Shown: positions 43,946-54,707, counted from the first letter of the stretch. The stretch is 64,000 nucleotides of DNA from Paracoccaceae bacterium (GCA_024742405.1 JANSYP010000001.1:124001-188000), one strand, 5' to 3'. Notes: generated from the sequence alone by a model not told the origin. Program-made: numbers and translations.

Positions 43946-44740
43946 ATGGCAGAGACAACGCCGCTCGACGCGGCCCATAAGTACATGGTGGAGGGCGGCG
44001 CGGGGGACGCGGCGCGGCTGGGGTTCTATGCCACCCTGGCCGATGCGCCGCTCTGGCTGCTGCTGGAGAGCGCGCCGGAAGGCGACGCGATTGTTCCCAA
44101 GCTTGCACAGGCAGGCGATGGCGAGGTTGTGCTGGCCTTTGACAGCGAAGAGCGGCTCGCGGCCTTCGCGCAGGGCATCGCCCCTCAGGCCGCGATGCCG
44201 GGACGGGTGCTGGTTCAGATGTTGACGGGGCAGGGTATCGGGCTGGCGCTGAACATCGGTGTTGCATCGTCCGAGACCCTTTTGCCGCCTGAAATCCTGG
44301 ACTGGCTTGCGGAGTTTCTGGCCGAGGCGCCCGAGGCGCATCTGGACGCCCGGCCCGAAGAGCTGGCCGCGCCCGATGGCCTGCCCCAAGAGCTGTTGCG
44401 GGCGCTCGATGCGCGGCTTGCCCGAGCCGGGGGGCTCGCGGATTGCGCATACTTGGCGGCCGTCCGCTATGCCGATGGCCGTCGGGGACATCTGCTCGCC
44501 ATCGTCGGGGCCGCCCCTGAGGCGGAGCGCGCCATCGCTGGCGCCATGGCCGAGGCCGTCCGGTTCGGCGGCGAAGGGATGCCGGAGCTGGATGTCGCCT
44601 TCTTCGCCCCGGACGATCCTGTCGCGGCACGATTGGAGAAGGTGGCGTTGCGCTTCGATCTGCCGGAGCTTGCCGCCGCCGAGCCACCGTCGCCTGCGGC
44701 CCCTGGCAGCGACCCCGACAGCCCGCCGATCCTGCGCTGA
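43946..44740 (+). CDS. SseB family protein
   Basis: The protein has 264 residues. It has the SseB N-terminal domain (LGFYATLADAPLWLLLES, VVLAFDSEERLAAFA) and a C-terminal domain with repeated aspects (AAVRYADGRRGHLLAIVGA). The family was named for an enhanced serine-sensitivity locus and its biochemical role is unclear. It converges with the dehydrogenase gene with only 3 bp between stops. Confidence 0.8.
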   Translation: MAETTPLDAAHKYMVEGGAGDAARLGFYATLADAPLWLLLESAPEGDAIVPKLAQAGDGEVVLAFDSEERLAAFAQGIAPQAAMPGRVLVQMLTGQGIGLALNIGVASSETLLPPEILDWLAEFLAEAPEAHLDARPEELAAPDGLPQELLRALDARLARAGGLADCAYLAAVRYADGRRGHLLAIVGAAPEAERAIAGAMAEAVRFGGEGMPELDVAFFAPDDPVAARLEKVALRFDLPELAAAEPPSPAAPGSDPDSPPILR

Positions 44741-44743
44741 AGC

Positions 44744-45715
44744 TCAGTATCCCGCGACGCGATCGACCAGATTCAGGAACGGCGCGCCCGACTCGCCGCG
44801 GCGGATATTCTCGGCGACGGCCCGACTGGCTGATCCAGCCCGGGTCGCCGAGGCGACATGGGGCGTGACGGTGACCTTCGGATGGGCCCAGTAGGGATGC
44901 TCGGGCGGCAGCGGCTCGGTACGAAACACGTCCAGTGTCGCGTGATCGATTTGGCCGGTTTCCAGCGCGGCGAGCAACGCGTCATCGTCGATCAGCCCTC
45001 CGCGCCCGGGATTGAGCAGCACCGCGCCACGCGGCAGCCGGGCGAGGGCCCGCGCATCGATCAGGCTTTCGGTCTGCGCCGTGAGCGGCAGCAGCAGCAC
45101 GACGATCTGGGCGCTCTCCAGTGCCGCCGCGAGCCCGTCATCACCCCAGAGACAGCGCACGCCCTCCTGTGTCTTTGCCCGCCGGCTCCATCCGGTGACC
45201 GGAAACCGCAAGCTGGTCAGGGCTTCGGCGCAGGCACTACCGAGCTCCCCCATCCCGAGGATCGTAACGGGCCGGTCTCGCGCCAACGGTGGCACCACGG
45301 GCCGCCACGCCCCCGTCTGTCCGGTGATCTGAGGGTCCAGCCAAAGATGATGACGCAGCACGTGACCCGTCACCCATTCGACCATGCCCTCGGTCAGCCC
45401 GGGATCGACCATGCGGGCAAGCGGCTGGGTCAGCGTCTTGTTCGGGGCGATCGCCTCGACCCCGGCCCAAAGGTTCAGCACCGCCTTTGTGCGCGTGAAG
45501 GGGCCGAAGTCCGTTACCGACCCGTTCGGGGCGCAGACGATATAGTCGACCTCCTCGTCTGCGTGGGGCGGCGGGGCGTCCGCAACCCGTGTTGTGCCTG
45601 CGGCCGGGCGCAGATCCACGTCGAGCCCGGCGTCGGCAAAGGCCGCGCGCAGGGGCGCCTCATACTCGGACCAGCGTGGCGTCCGGGCGGAAAAAAGCAC
45701 GTTGATCGGCATCAT
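44744..45715 (-). CDS. D-isomer-specific 2-hydroxyacid dehydrogenase, glyoxylate/hydroxypyruvate reductase A type
   Basis: The protein has 323 residues. It probably reduces glyoxylate or hydroxypyruvate with NAD(P)H. The Rossmann motif is VTILGMGELGSACAEAL, the catalytic Arg is in LLNPGRGGLIDDDAL, and the Glu/His pair lies in VFRTEPLPPEHPYWAHPKVTVTPH. This sequence order fits GhrA. ATG 45715 lies 7 bases after the rodA stop, so it may be the last gene of the mre-rod transcript. Confidence 0.88.
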   Translation of the reverse strand: MMPINVLFSARTPRWSEYEAPLRAAFADAGLDVDLRPAAGTTRVADAPPPHADEEVDYIVCAPNGSVTDFGPFTRTKAVLNLWAGVEAIAPNKTLTQPLARMVDPGLTEGMVEWVTGHVLRHHLWLDPQITGQTGAWRPVVPPLARDRPVTILGMGELGSACAEALTSLRFPVTGWSRRAKTQEGVRCLWGDDGLAAALESAQIVVLLLPLTAQTESLIDARALARLPRGAVLLNPGRGGLIDDDALLAALETGQIDHATLDVFRTEPLPPEHPYWAHPKVTVTPHVASATRAGSASRAVAENIRRGESGAPFLNLVDRVAGY

Positions 45716-45722
45716 ACGGGAC

Positions 45723-46862
45723 TCAGCGCGGGCGGTGGACATGGGCCGACTGCACCAGTCCGAATCCCACGAGCAGCACCAGCATCGCCGAGCCGCCATA
45801 GGAAACCAGCGGCAGGGGCACGCCGACCACGGGAGCCAGACCCATCACCATCGACATGTTCACCGCGAAGAACAGGAAGAACGTCGCCGCGATCCCGAGG
45901 ATCAGGAGCGAGCTGAACCGGTCTCGGGCCATCATCGCCGAGCCGAGGCAGAGCACCAGAACGCCCGCATAGAGCGCCAGCAGCGAGAAGGCCCCGACAA
46001 AGCCGAACTCCTCCGCGAGCGTGGTGAAGATGAAATCGGTGTGCTTTTCGGGCAGGAAGTTCAGCCGCGACTGCGTGCCCTCCATGAAGCCCCGCCCAGC
46101 CCAACCACCGGAGCCAAGCGCGATCTTGGATTGCGTGATGTGATAGCCCGCGCCGAGCGGATCGCTCGCCGGGTCCAGAAACGTGTCGATGCGCCTGTAC
46201 TGGTAGTCCTTCAGCAGCTGCCATTCGGTCCCTCGCGAGCCCAGAACCGCATAGATCAGCCCGCCGCCCATCGCGATCACGGCCGCGAAATAGAGCCAGT
46301 GGACCCCGGCGAGAAACATCAGGATGCCGCCGCCTGCGACCAGCAGGATCGCCGTGCCGAGGTCGGGCTGTTTCAGCACCAGCAGCACCGGGATCATGAT
46401 CAGCACCAGCGGCACCAGCACCCAGAAGGGGCGCGAGGTCTTGTCCAGGTCGAGCCAGTCGTAATAGGCGGCCAGCATCATCACGAGGGCGATCTTCATC
46501 AGCTCCGAAGGCTGCAGCCGCATGAAGCCCAGATCGATCCAGCGTTGTGCGCCCATGCCGGTGACGCCGACGAATTCGACCGCCACCAGCAACAGCACCG
46601 AGCCTCCATAGGCCAGTCCCGCCATGTTGCGCCAGAACCAGATCGGTACCAGCGCCACGAAAAACATCAGCGTCAGGCCCAAAACGAACCGCTTGGCCTG
46701 AGGCTCCACCCACGGGCTGAACGCGCCGCCCGCAACCGAGTAGAGCATCGCAAAGCCGATGCAGGCGATAGCGATCAGCAGCAGCACGAGCGACCAGTTG
46801 AGGTAGAGCAGCTTGCGCGCGCCGGTGGGCACGCTCTTGATCTGATGCTCCAGATAGCTCAC
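45723..46862 (-). CDS. rodA: rod-shape SEDS glycosyltransferase RodA
   Basis: The protein has 379 residues and ten membrane helices. It polymerises lipid II with its partner PBP2 during cell elongation. SEDS motifs include GAQRWIDLGFMRLQPSELMKIALV, LKQPDLGTAIL and PLPLVSYGGSAML near the end. The start is GTG 46862, which overlaps the mrdA TGA (GTGA); the longer frame lies inside mrdA. Confidence 0.95.
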   Translation of the reverse strand: MSYLEHQIKSVPTGARKLLYLNWSLVLLLIAIACIGFAMLYSVAGGAFSPWVEPQAKRFVLGLTLMFFVALVPIWFWRNMAGLAYGGSVLLLVAVEFVGVTGMGAQRWIDLGFMRLQPSELMKIALVMMLAAYYDWLDLDKTSRPFWVLVPLVLIMIPVLLVLKQPDLGTAILLVAGGGILMFLAGVHWLYFAAVIAMGGGLIYAVLGSRGTEWQLLKDYQYRRIDTFLDPASDPLGAGYHITQSKIALGSGGWAGRGFMEGTQSRLNFLPEKHTDFIFTTLAEEFGFVGAFSLLALYAGVLVLCLGSAMMARDRFSSLLILGIAATFFLFFAVNMSMVMGLAPVVGVPLPLVSYGGSAMLVLLVGFGLVQSAHVHRPR

Positions 46863-48802
46863 GCGCGGCTCCGCAGGCTGGCCGGATCGGGGCGGTGGCG
46901 CAGCGGCAGGGCGTCGAGCCGCTCCTCCGCCGCAGGCCGGTGGCCGGCGGGATAGGCCTCCAGGTCCGGGTGCCCGTCCCCGAGGGCCGCCAGCATCACG
47001 TCGCGTGCGATCGGGGCTGCGGCCTTGGAGCCGCCGCCGCCATGCTCCACGACCACCGACACGGCGTAGCGCGGCCGGTCGGCGGGCGCGTAGCCCACGA
47101 AGAGCGCATGATCGCGCCGTTCCCAAGGCAGATCCTCGTTCCGGAACACGCCGCGCGCGCGCTCGGCCTTGGTGATGTTGCGCACCTGGCTGGTGCCGGT
47201 CTTGCCGGCCATGAGCAACGTGTCATCGCCGATGCGGGAGCGGTAGGCGGTGCCGCGGCGGCTGTTGCAGACCGCGTTCATCGCGCGCTGGATGCTCAGC
47301 AGATGAGATCGGCTCAGTCCGAGCGGCTCCGATTCGGGCGCGGGCGCCTCGACCCCGTCGATCGCCTTGACCAACCGCGGCGCAACATCGGTGCCGTTGG
47401 CCAGCCGCGCCGTCATCACCGCCAGCTGCAGCGGCGAGGCCAGCACATAGCCCTGTCCGATGGAGGCGTTGAGCGTGTCGCCCGGCCGCCAGACCTCGCC
47501 CCGGCGCTCGCGCTTCCAGGTCGTGGACGGCATCAGGCCCTCGGCCACGGCGGACATCGGGATGTCAAAGCGCGTGCCGAGCCCAAGCCGCCGCGCCATG
47601 TCCGAGATCTTGTCGATGCCCACCCGCTGGGAGATGTCGTAATAGTAGACGTCGCAGGACTGCACGAGGCTGTTGTGCAGGTTCATGTGCCCGTGCCCGC
47701 CGCGTTTCCAGCAATGAAACCGGCGCCCGCCGGTGGTCAGGTGGCCCGGGCACCAGACGGTGTCTTCGGGTCCGACGACGCCGGCCTCCAGCGCGGCAAG
47801 TGCCGTCACCATCTTGAAGGTCGAGCCCGGCGGATAGAGCCCCTGCACGGTCTTGTTGGCCAGCGGGCGGTACTTGTTGCCGGTCAGAAGGGAGTAGTCG
47901 GCACTGGAAATGCCGCGCACGAACTTGTTGGGATCGAAGGAGGGCGAGGACGCGAGCGTCAGCAGATCGCCGCTGCGGCAATCCATGACGACCACCGCGG
48001 CGCTTTCCCCGCTCAGCCGCGCCTGGGTGAAGTTCTGCAGACGCTCGTCGACGGTGAGCTGCAGATTGTTGCCGGTCTGGCCCTCATAGCGCGACAGCTC
48101 GCGCATCACGCGGCCGACGGCGTTGACCTCGATCTGGGTGTTGCCCGCCTTGCCGCGCAGATCGCCTTCCAGCTTGGCCTCGACGCCGACCTTGCCGATC
48201 TGGAATTTGGGGATCTGCAGCACCGGCTCGGGATCGTCGAGCTTGGACAGGTCATAGTCGCTGACCGGACCGACATAGCCCACGACATGGGCGAAATCCG
48301 GGCCCAGCGGATAGCTGCGCGATTGCCCGACCTCGGGCCGCAAGCCGGGCAGGGCCGGGGCGTTGACGGCCACGCGGGCGAGATCCTCCCAGCTCAGCCG
48401 ATCCAGAACCGTGACCGGCACGAAGGCGCTGCGCCGCGAGGTTTCGCGCAAGGTCCGTTCGATGTCTTCGTCGCTGAGCGGGATGAGCCGGCGCAGACGC
48501 TCCAGCGCCGCTGTGACATCGCCGGCATCCTCGCGCACGATGACGACGCTGTAATTCTGGTTGTTCTCGGCTATGGGCACGCCGTTGCGGTCAAAAATCA
48601 ACCCGCGGGTCGGCGGCAGCAGCCGCATGTTGACGCGGTTTTCCTCGGCCAGAAGCCGGTACTGGTCGGCCTGGTCGACCTGCATGTAGCGCATCCGCGC
48701 GGTCAGCAGTCCTGCGAATCCCAGCATCCCGGCGCCCAGCACGAAAGTCCGCCGCCGGATCATGCGGGCGCTGCGGTCGAGATCCTTGGCCTGCCGTTTC
48801 AT
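46859..48802 (-). CDS. mrdA: penicillin-binding protein 2
   Basis: The protein has 647 residues. It is the elongation-specific transpeptidase. It has an N-terminal membrane anchor (about 22-40), a dimerisation/pedestal region, and a transpeptidase domain with SxxK in PPGSTFKMVTA, SCD in VQSCDVYYYD, and KTG in MAGKTGTSQVR. The C-terminal tail is charged. It overlaps mreD by 4 bp. Confidence 0.96.
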   Translation of the reverse strand: MKRQAKDLDRSARMIRRRTFVLGAGMLGFAGLLTARMRYMQVDQADQYRLLAEENRVNMRLLPPTRGLIFDRNGVPIAENNQNYSVVIVREDAGDVTAALERLRRLIPLSDEDIERTLRETSRRSAFVPVTVLDRLSWEDLARVAVNAPALPGLRPEVGQSRSYPLGPDFAHVVGYVGPVSDYDLSKLDDPEPVLQIPKFQIGKVGVEAKLEGDLRGKAGNTQIEVNAVGRVMRELSRYEGQTGNNLQLTVDERLQNFTQARLSGESAAVVVMDCRSGDLLTLASSPSFDPNKFVRGISSADYSLLTGNKYRPLANKTVQGLYPPGSTFKMVTALAALEAGVVGPEDTVWCPGHLTTGGRRFHCWKRGGHGHMNLHNSLVQSCDVYYYDISQRVGIDKISDMARRLGLGTRFDIPMSAVAEGLMPSTTWKRERRGEVWRPGDTLNASIGQGYVLASPLQLAVMTARLANGTDVAPRLVKAIDGVEAPAPESEPLGLSRSHLLSIQRAMNAVCNSRRGTAYRSRIGDDTLLMAGKTGTSQVRNITKAERARGVFRNEDLPWERRDHALFVGYAPADRPRYAVSVVVEHGGGGSKAAAPIARDVMLAALGDGHPDLEAYPAGHRPAAEERLDALPLRHRPDPASLRSRA

Positions 48803-49338
48803 ATCCGTCTGCCCCCAAACCCGCGACCCGCCTCGGCCACCCTCCGGATGCCGAACAGTTGGACCAGCACCAGCACGACCAGCGGATAGGCCAGCACCGT
48901 CACCGGCACCTGCGCCAGCAGGCTCAGCAAGGGCGGGTGCGGCACCATGAAGAGCGCCAGCAGCAGCCAGTTCGCGCAGACCAGCGCAGTGCAGAGTGCT
49001 GCGAAAAGCGCGACCTCGCCGGTCAGCGACGGCTCTTGTCCCGGCTGGCTGCGTCCACGCATGTATTCCGTGGCGAGCACGATCAGCGCGGCCCAGAGCC
49101 CCGGCGGACGCTGGAGCAGCAGATCGCTCATCAGTGCGACGGCGGCCACCAGGCCGACCGGCAGCAGGTCGGGCCGGCGCAGCACCCAGGCGATTGTCAG
49201 GCAGAGCAGCAGATCGGGGCCGGGCCAGGCGCCGGGCCCGGGCGAGAGCGGCACCAGCCGCGCCACGATCATCGTGCCAGTCAGGGCCAGATAGAGCCCG
49301 GGGCCGAACAGAGAGCGGGTCAGCGGCGCGCTAGCCAT
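48799..49338 (-). CDS. mreD: rod-shape-determining protein MreD
   Basis: The protein has 179 residues and about five membrane helices. It bridges MreC and the elongasome. The identification rests mainly on its place between mreC and mrdA, plus the hydrophobic pattern and length. It overlaps mreC by 8 bp and mrdA by 4 bp. Confidence 0.9.
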   Translation of the reverse strand: MASAPLTRSLFGPGLYLALTGTMIVARLVPLSPGPGAWPGPDLLLCLTIAWVLRRPDLLPVGLVAAVALMSDLLLQRPPGLWAALIVLATEYMRGRSQPGQEPSLTGEVALFAALCTALVCANWLLLALFMVPHPPLLSLLAQVPVTVLAYPLVVLVLVQLFGIRRVAEAGRGFGGRRI

Positions 49339-50239
49339 CGGCGCCTCCTGCGGCCAGCGCGTCCTGCGGCATGGGCGGGATCGGGGGCGGGATCAGACTG
49401 CCCGGACCTTCGACCCGCTCAGGATCCCCGAACCGCAACACGCGCAGAAACTCCAGCCGGCCATAGTCCGCGGCGGGCCGGATCCGGATCCGCCCGTCGC
49501 GCCCTTCCACGATCTGGCCGACCAGCAGATCGGGCGGGAACACCCCGCCATCGCCCGACGTCACCACCCGGTCACCGGGGCGGACCAGTTCCGGGGTTTC
49601 GAGGAAATCGACGTAGGGCAGCGGCGAGTTGTCTCCCACCATCAGCGCATGCTGGGACGAGGGCTGGATGGTCACCGGGATGGTGCTGTTGGTATCGGTC
49701 AGAAGGATGACGCGGGCACTGTCGCGTCCAACGCCGGAGATACGGCCCACGACCCCGATCCCGTCCATCGCCGCCCAGCCGTCACGGATCCCGTCCCGCG
49801 CGCCGACATTCAGGAGCACCGATTGGCGAAAGGGCGAGCCGCTGTCGGCCAGCACGATGCCGGTGACAAAGGTCAGCTTGGGGTCGAGCTGCAGGTTGTT
49901 GAGCGCCAGCAGGCGCGCGTTCTTCTGTTCCAGCTGCAGCGCGGCTTCTTTCCAGGCGCGCATCCGCTGCAGCTCCCGCCGCAGATCCTGGTTTTGCCGG
50001 TAGAGCTGCTGGTAGGTGCGGAAGCTGCCGGCCATCTCGATCGTGGCGCTCACCGGCTGCAGGATCCAGGCGACCTGCGGTACCACCGCATCGACGACCG
50101 CGGCGCGCAGCCGCTCCACCCGGGGACCGTCGATCCGCCAGAGCACGAAGATCAGGCACAGGCAGAGCAACACGCCCCCGACAAAAATCCGCCGGAGGGG
50201 GCGGTACATCTCGCGTGCCGGATCGCGGTCCTGTGTCAC
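49331..50239 (-). CDS. mreC: rod-shape-determining protein MreC
   Basis: The protein has 302 residues. It has one N-terminal membrane helix (about 15-32, IFVGGVLLCLCLIFVLW), a coiled coil (QQLYRQNQDLRRELQRMRAWKEAALQLEQKNARL), and the periplasmic beta-barrel domain (DGIRDGWAAMDGIGVVGRISGV). It links MreB to PBP2. It lies 33 bp after mreB. Confidence 0.94.
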   Translation of the reverse strand: MTQDRDPAREMYRPLRRIFVGGVLLCLCLIFVLWRIDGPRVERLRAAVVDAVVPQVAWILQPVSATIEMAGSFRTYQQLYRQNQDLRRELQRMRAWKEAALQLEQKNARLLALNNLQLDPKLTFVTGIVLADSGSPFRQSVLLNVGARDGIRDGWAAMDGIGVVGRISGVGRDSARVILLTDTNSTIPVTIQPSSQHALMVGDNSPLPYVDFLETPELVRPGDRVVTSGDGGVFPPDLLVGQIVEGRDGRIRIRPAADYGRLEFLRVLRFGDPERVEGPGSLIPPPIPPMPQDALAAGGADG

Positions 50240-50272
50240 CTGCTCTCCCGTTCAGGCCCGTTCTGGAGACCC

Positions 50273-51373
<1,101 letters not shown>

Positions 51374-51588
51374 TTATAGAGCCCGATCCAATCCGGTTAA
51401 AGCGAAACTGAGTTAATGGACGGTTTCCCGCGCTAGGGAAGGGGTGTCCGCGGCCGGACATCCCCTACATTTCGGGGACCTTGTCGCAAGGACCCGCTCC
51501 TTTGTTGTAGGGGGCGTGGTGTGGCGGACGCGTGCGCCGCGCGCCCTATCTCATGCTCTGTGCGAAATGCGTCCGAACAGGTGCCGCG

Positions 51589-51897
51589 ATGGTGACAGTC
51601 ACCGTTTCCAGACCCAAGACCAAGACCCGCGCGAAACCGGAACGCCCGCGGCTCTACAAGGTGATCCTGCTCAACGACGATATCACGCCGCAGGAGTTCG
51701 TCGTCAAAGTGCTCAAGGCCGTCTTCCGCATGACCGTCGACGAAGCCTATGGTGTCATGCTGACCGCCCACCAGAAGGGGGCCTGCGTCGTCGCGGTCTT
51801 CACCAAGGAGGTGGCAGAGAGCAAGGCCACGCGCGGCACCGACGAAGGCGCAAAGGCCGGCTATCCGTTGACCTTCACCACCGAACGCGAGGACTGA
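51589..51897 (+). CDS. clpS: ATP-dependent Clp protease adaptor ClpS
   Basis: The protein has 102 residues. It presents N-degron substrates to ClpAP. The core is LYKVILLNDDITPQEFVVKVLKAVFRMT and AHQKGACVVAVFTKEVAESKA. The acidic pair in LNDD and the residues after it form the N-degron pocket. The ATG at 51589 gives a usual length; the frame is open from 51532. Alphaproteobacteria often have two ClpS paralogues, and no clpA is adjacent here. Confidence 0.92.
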   Translation: MVTVTVSRPKTKTRAKPERPRLYKVILLNDDITPQEFVVKVLKAVFRMTVDEAYGVMLTAHQKGACVVAVFTKEVAESKATRGTDEGAKAGYPLTFTTERED

Positions 51898-51905
51898 CGC
51901 ACCCC

Positions 51906-52664
51906 TTACAGGCGCAGCAGGCCGCGTGCGACGGCGAGCGCGACGGCCTGCTCCCGCGTGCGTGCCCGCATCTTCTTGCGGGCGTTGGCGATGTGGAACC
52001 GCACGGTAACTTCCGCCAGCCCTGTGCGATGGGCGATCTGGTCGTTGGTCAGCCCGTTTGCGAGGTAACACAGGATGTCATGCTCGCGCTCCGAGAGGAA
52101 CTCGTAGAGGCTGGTGAAATGCCCGCTCGGATCACTTGGTGTGGGCGGCGCGTTGAAGGCTGAAACGAGATTGGCAAGCGTTTTCAGTTGGGTGGCGCCC
52201 AGGGCATGGATGGCCGGCGCATTCTGAAATTCGGTGAGCAGGACGATTGTCCGATCCAGCCCCGCCTGCGTTCCGCTCGCCCGGACGATAACCGTCTCGT
52301 CGTATCCGCCACGGACAATCATGTCCTTCAACTCGGCGCTTTTCTTCAGATCGACCGGCACCGGGGCAATTCTGTGCAGATCCATCCGCATGGCATCCAC
52401 CAGTGAGCCATCCGCGCGCGCATGCAAAATGGGATCCACGTCGATAAAGCCGCCTTCGATATACTCCTGGTGATCTTCATGCTCGGCCATCGAAAGCCGG
52501 GCCCAGATCGGATAGAAGTCGTCGCTGGAAAACTCGGCGAGGTTGACATCCTTGAGGCCAAGGCTCCGGCAGAACGCGACCGTGCGCTTCCAGATTTCCT
52601 CGCTGTCGGTGGTAGAGGTGAGCAGCGCCACGAGGTCGGCAATTCGATTCGTTCGTCTATCCAT
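51906..52664 (-). CDS. LuxR family transcriptional regulator with autoinducer-binding-type domain (no synthase nearby)
   Basis: The protein has 252 residues. The N-terminal two thirds follow the autoinducer-binding fold, with YIEGGFIDVDPIL keeping the Tyr and Asp-Pro of the ligand pocket. However, the Trp expected four residues before that Tyr is not present, and the second conserved Trp also seems lost. The C-terminal LuxR helix-turn-helix is complete (LSEREHDILCYLANGLTNDQIAHRTGLAEVTVRFHIANARKKM). No luxI gene is in the window, so it is a solo or responds to a distant synthase. The stops of this gene and clpS are 8 bp apart. Confidence 0.88.
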   Translation of the reverse strand: MDRRTNRIADLVALLTSTTDSEEIWKRTVAFCRSLGLKDVNLAEFSSDDFYPIWARLSMAEHEDHQEYIEGGFIDVDPILHARADGSLVDAMRMDLHRIAPVPVDLKKSAELKDMIVRGGYDETVIVRASGTQAGLDRTIVLLTEFQNAPAIHALGATQLKTLANLVSAFNAPPTPSDPSGHFTSLYEFLSEREHDILCYLANGLTNDQIAHRTGLAEVTVRFHIANARKKMRARTREQAVALAVARGLLRL

Positions 52665-53091
52665 CTGTTTTCAAAGACTCTTGGAAAAGACAAATTTTTG
52701 AGAATTCCCGTTCGCGCCGGGATACGCCACGCCGATACTCGTACGAGTCACCAGTCGTTGCGGGGTACAGCGAATAATGCTGGTCAATCCCCGCGGGGGA
52801 ATGCTGCGGGATCGGTACGTGAAATGCAAGTTTCCGGCGCAGAGCGCGCAGGCACACCGCAAAATTTTTTTTTTAACGGTTACACGCGGCCCTCTATCGG
52901 ATTCGATAGCTAGGCGAAAAGTTAACAGAACCCTACCATTAAATGCGGAACTTGTGGTGCGAACGCGGGTTTCGGAACCCTCCTCTAGGGTTTCGCGCTA
53001 AGGAGCCTGCTGTCGATCCGCTGCGGTTTCGACTTTAAAGCCCGCCAAGTCCGGACGCTGGCCAGATTTGGTTTTTCATCAGACCTTTACG
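52665..53091. other. spacer between the LuxR-type gene and the leuA terminator
   Basis: Apart from the palindrome at 52737 this 427-bp region holds no supported gene. It includes an A/T-rich tract (ATTTTTTTTTTAACGG near 52863-52878) and TTAACAG elements near 52920, suggestive of promoter sequence for the LuxR-type gene. Confidence 0.4.
52737..52748. promoter_or_regulatory. perfect 12-bp palindrome upstream of the LuxR-type gene
   Basis: ACTCGTACGAGT is fully self-complementary and lies 72 bp upstream of the regulator start. It is a candidate operator for autoregulation; it is shorter than classical 18-20 bp lux boxes. Confidence 0.5.
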
Positions 53092-53120
53092 AAAAGCCCG
53101 ATGTATTACATCGGGCTTTT
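53092..53120. terminator. bidirectional intrinsic terminator after leuA
   Basis: AAAAGCCCGATGT-ATT-ACATCGGGCTTTT is a perfect 13-bp stem with A and T tracts on both sides. It lies 21 bp beyond the leuA stop. Confidence 0.92.
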
Positions 53121-53141
53121 CCTTTGGGATCGCGCCGTCCC

Positions 53142-54707
53142 TCAGATGACATCCTTGTAGCTGACCGGATCGCCCGCGGCGCGGCGCACCATGAGCCGGT
53201 TGAGCGCCGCGACATAGGCCTTGGCCGAGGCCACGACCGTATCGGTATCGGCCGAGCTGCCGGTGACGATCCGCCCGTCCTCCTCCAGCCGGACGCTGAC
53301 CGTGGCCTGCGCATCGGTGCCCGCGGTGACGGCGTGAACCTCGTAGAGCTGCAGCCGCGCCTTGTGCGGGACCAGCGCCTTGACCGCGTTGAAGGACGCA
53401 TCGACCGGCCCGTCGCCCTGGGCCGTGACCTGGCGGTCCTCGCCGTCGATCGTCAGCGTCAGATCCGCCGATTGCGGCGCCTCGGTGCCGCAGATCACCC
53501 GAAGGAACTTGATCCGGATGCGGTCATTGCCCGCCTCGACGGAGGCATCGGTCATCAGCGCGATCAGGTCGTCGTCATAGACTTCCTTCTTGCGGTCGGC
53601 GAGCGCCTTGAACCGCACGAAGACATCGTTGAGCTGGTTGTCCGCCAGATCGTAGCCGAGGTTCTTCAGCTTGGAGCGCAGCGCCGCGCGCCCCGAGTGC
53701 TTGCCCATCACCAGGCTGGTCTCGCTCAGCCCGATGTCGGACGGGCGCATGATCTCGAAGGTCTCGGAATTCTTCAGCATCCCGTCCTGGTGGATGCCGC
53801 TCTCATGGGCAAAGGCGTTCTTGCCGACGATGGCCTTGTTGGGCTGCACGGCAAAACCCGACACCGCCGCCACGCGCCGCGACAGGCCGATGATCTTGGT
53901 GGTATCGATGCCGGTGTCATAGGGCATGATGTCGTTGCGCACGCGCATGGCCATCACGACCTCTTCGAGCGCGGTGTTGCCCGCGCGCTCGCCCAAGCCG
54001 TTGATCGTGCACTCGATCTGGCGCGCCCCGGCTTCCACCGCGGCGAGCGAATTGGCCGTCGCCATGCCCAGATCGTTGTGACAATGGGTGGCAAATGTGA
54101 CCTCGTCGGCGCCGGGCACCTCGGCGATCAGCATCGCGATCAGGTCCGCACTTTCGCGCGGCGCGGTATAGCCCACCGTGTCGGGGATGTTGATCGTCGT
54201 GGCCCCGGCCTTGATCGCGGTCTCCACCACGCGGCGCAGATAGTCATGCTCGGTGCGCGTGGCATCCATTGGCGACCACTGGACATTGTCGCAGAGATTG
54301 CGGGCGTGGGTCACCGTGTCGTGGATGCGCGCGACCATCTCCTCCTGGGTGAGCTTGGTGATCTCGCGATGCAGCGGCGAGGTGCCGATAAAGGTGTGGA
54401 TGCGCGGGCGCACGGCGTGTTTCACCGCCTCCCAGGCGCGGTCGATATCCTTGAAATTGGCGCGCGCCAGCCCGCAGATCATGCTGTTGCGGCTGGCCAT
54501 GGCAATCTCGCTCACGGCGGCGAAATCGCCCTCGGACGCGATGGGAAACCCCGCTTCGATGATATCCACCCCCATCTCGTCGAGCAGGGCGGCGATCTCG
54601 AGCTTTTCGGCGTGGGTCATGGTCGCGCCGGGGCTCTGTTCGCCGTCGCGCAGCGTGGTGTCGAAGATCAGGACCTGATCCTGATCGGGGGCGGTGGGGG
54701 AAGGCAT
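53142..54707 (-). CDS. leuA: 2-isopropylmalate synthase
   Basis: The protein has 521 residues. It joins acetyl-CoA and 2-oxoisovalerate, the first committed step of leucine synthesis. The TIM-barrel signature is TLRDGEQSPGATM, the metal histidines are in THCHNDLGMATANSLAA, and NGLGERAGNTALEEV follows. A C-terminal LeuA regulatory domain (about 390-510) gives leucine feedback. A leucine-rich leader ORF and a hairpin precede it, so leucine-sensitive attenuation is likely. Confidence 0.96.
   Translation of the reverse strand: MPSPTAPDQDQVLIFDTTLRDGEQSPGATMTHAEKLEIAALLDEMGVDIIEAGFPIASEGDFAAVSEIAMASRNSMICGLARANFKDIDRAWEAVKHAVRPRIHTFIGTSPLHREITKLTQEEMVARIHDTVTHARNLCDNVQWSPMDATRTEHDYLRRVVETAIKAGATTINIPDTVGYTAPRESADLIAMLIAEVPGADEVTFATHCHNDLGMATANSLAAVEAGARQIECTINGLGERAGNTALEEVVMAMRVRNDIMPYDTGIDTTKIIGLSRRVAAVSGFAVQPNKAIVGKNAFAHESGIHQDGMLKNSETFEIMRPSDIGLSETSLVMGKHSGRAALRSKLKNLGYDLADNQLNDVFVRFKALADRKKEVYDDDLIALMTDASVEAGNDRIRIKFLRVICGTEAPQSADLTLTIDGEDRQVTAQGDGPVDASFNAVKALVPHKARLQLYEVHAVTAGTDAQATVSVRLEEDGRIVTGSSADTDTVVASAKAYVAALNRLMVRRAAGDPVSYKDVI

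Noticed and set aside
46895-48889. 664-codon plus-strand frame
   Set aside because: Antisense of mrdA, which has all transpeptidase motifs.
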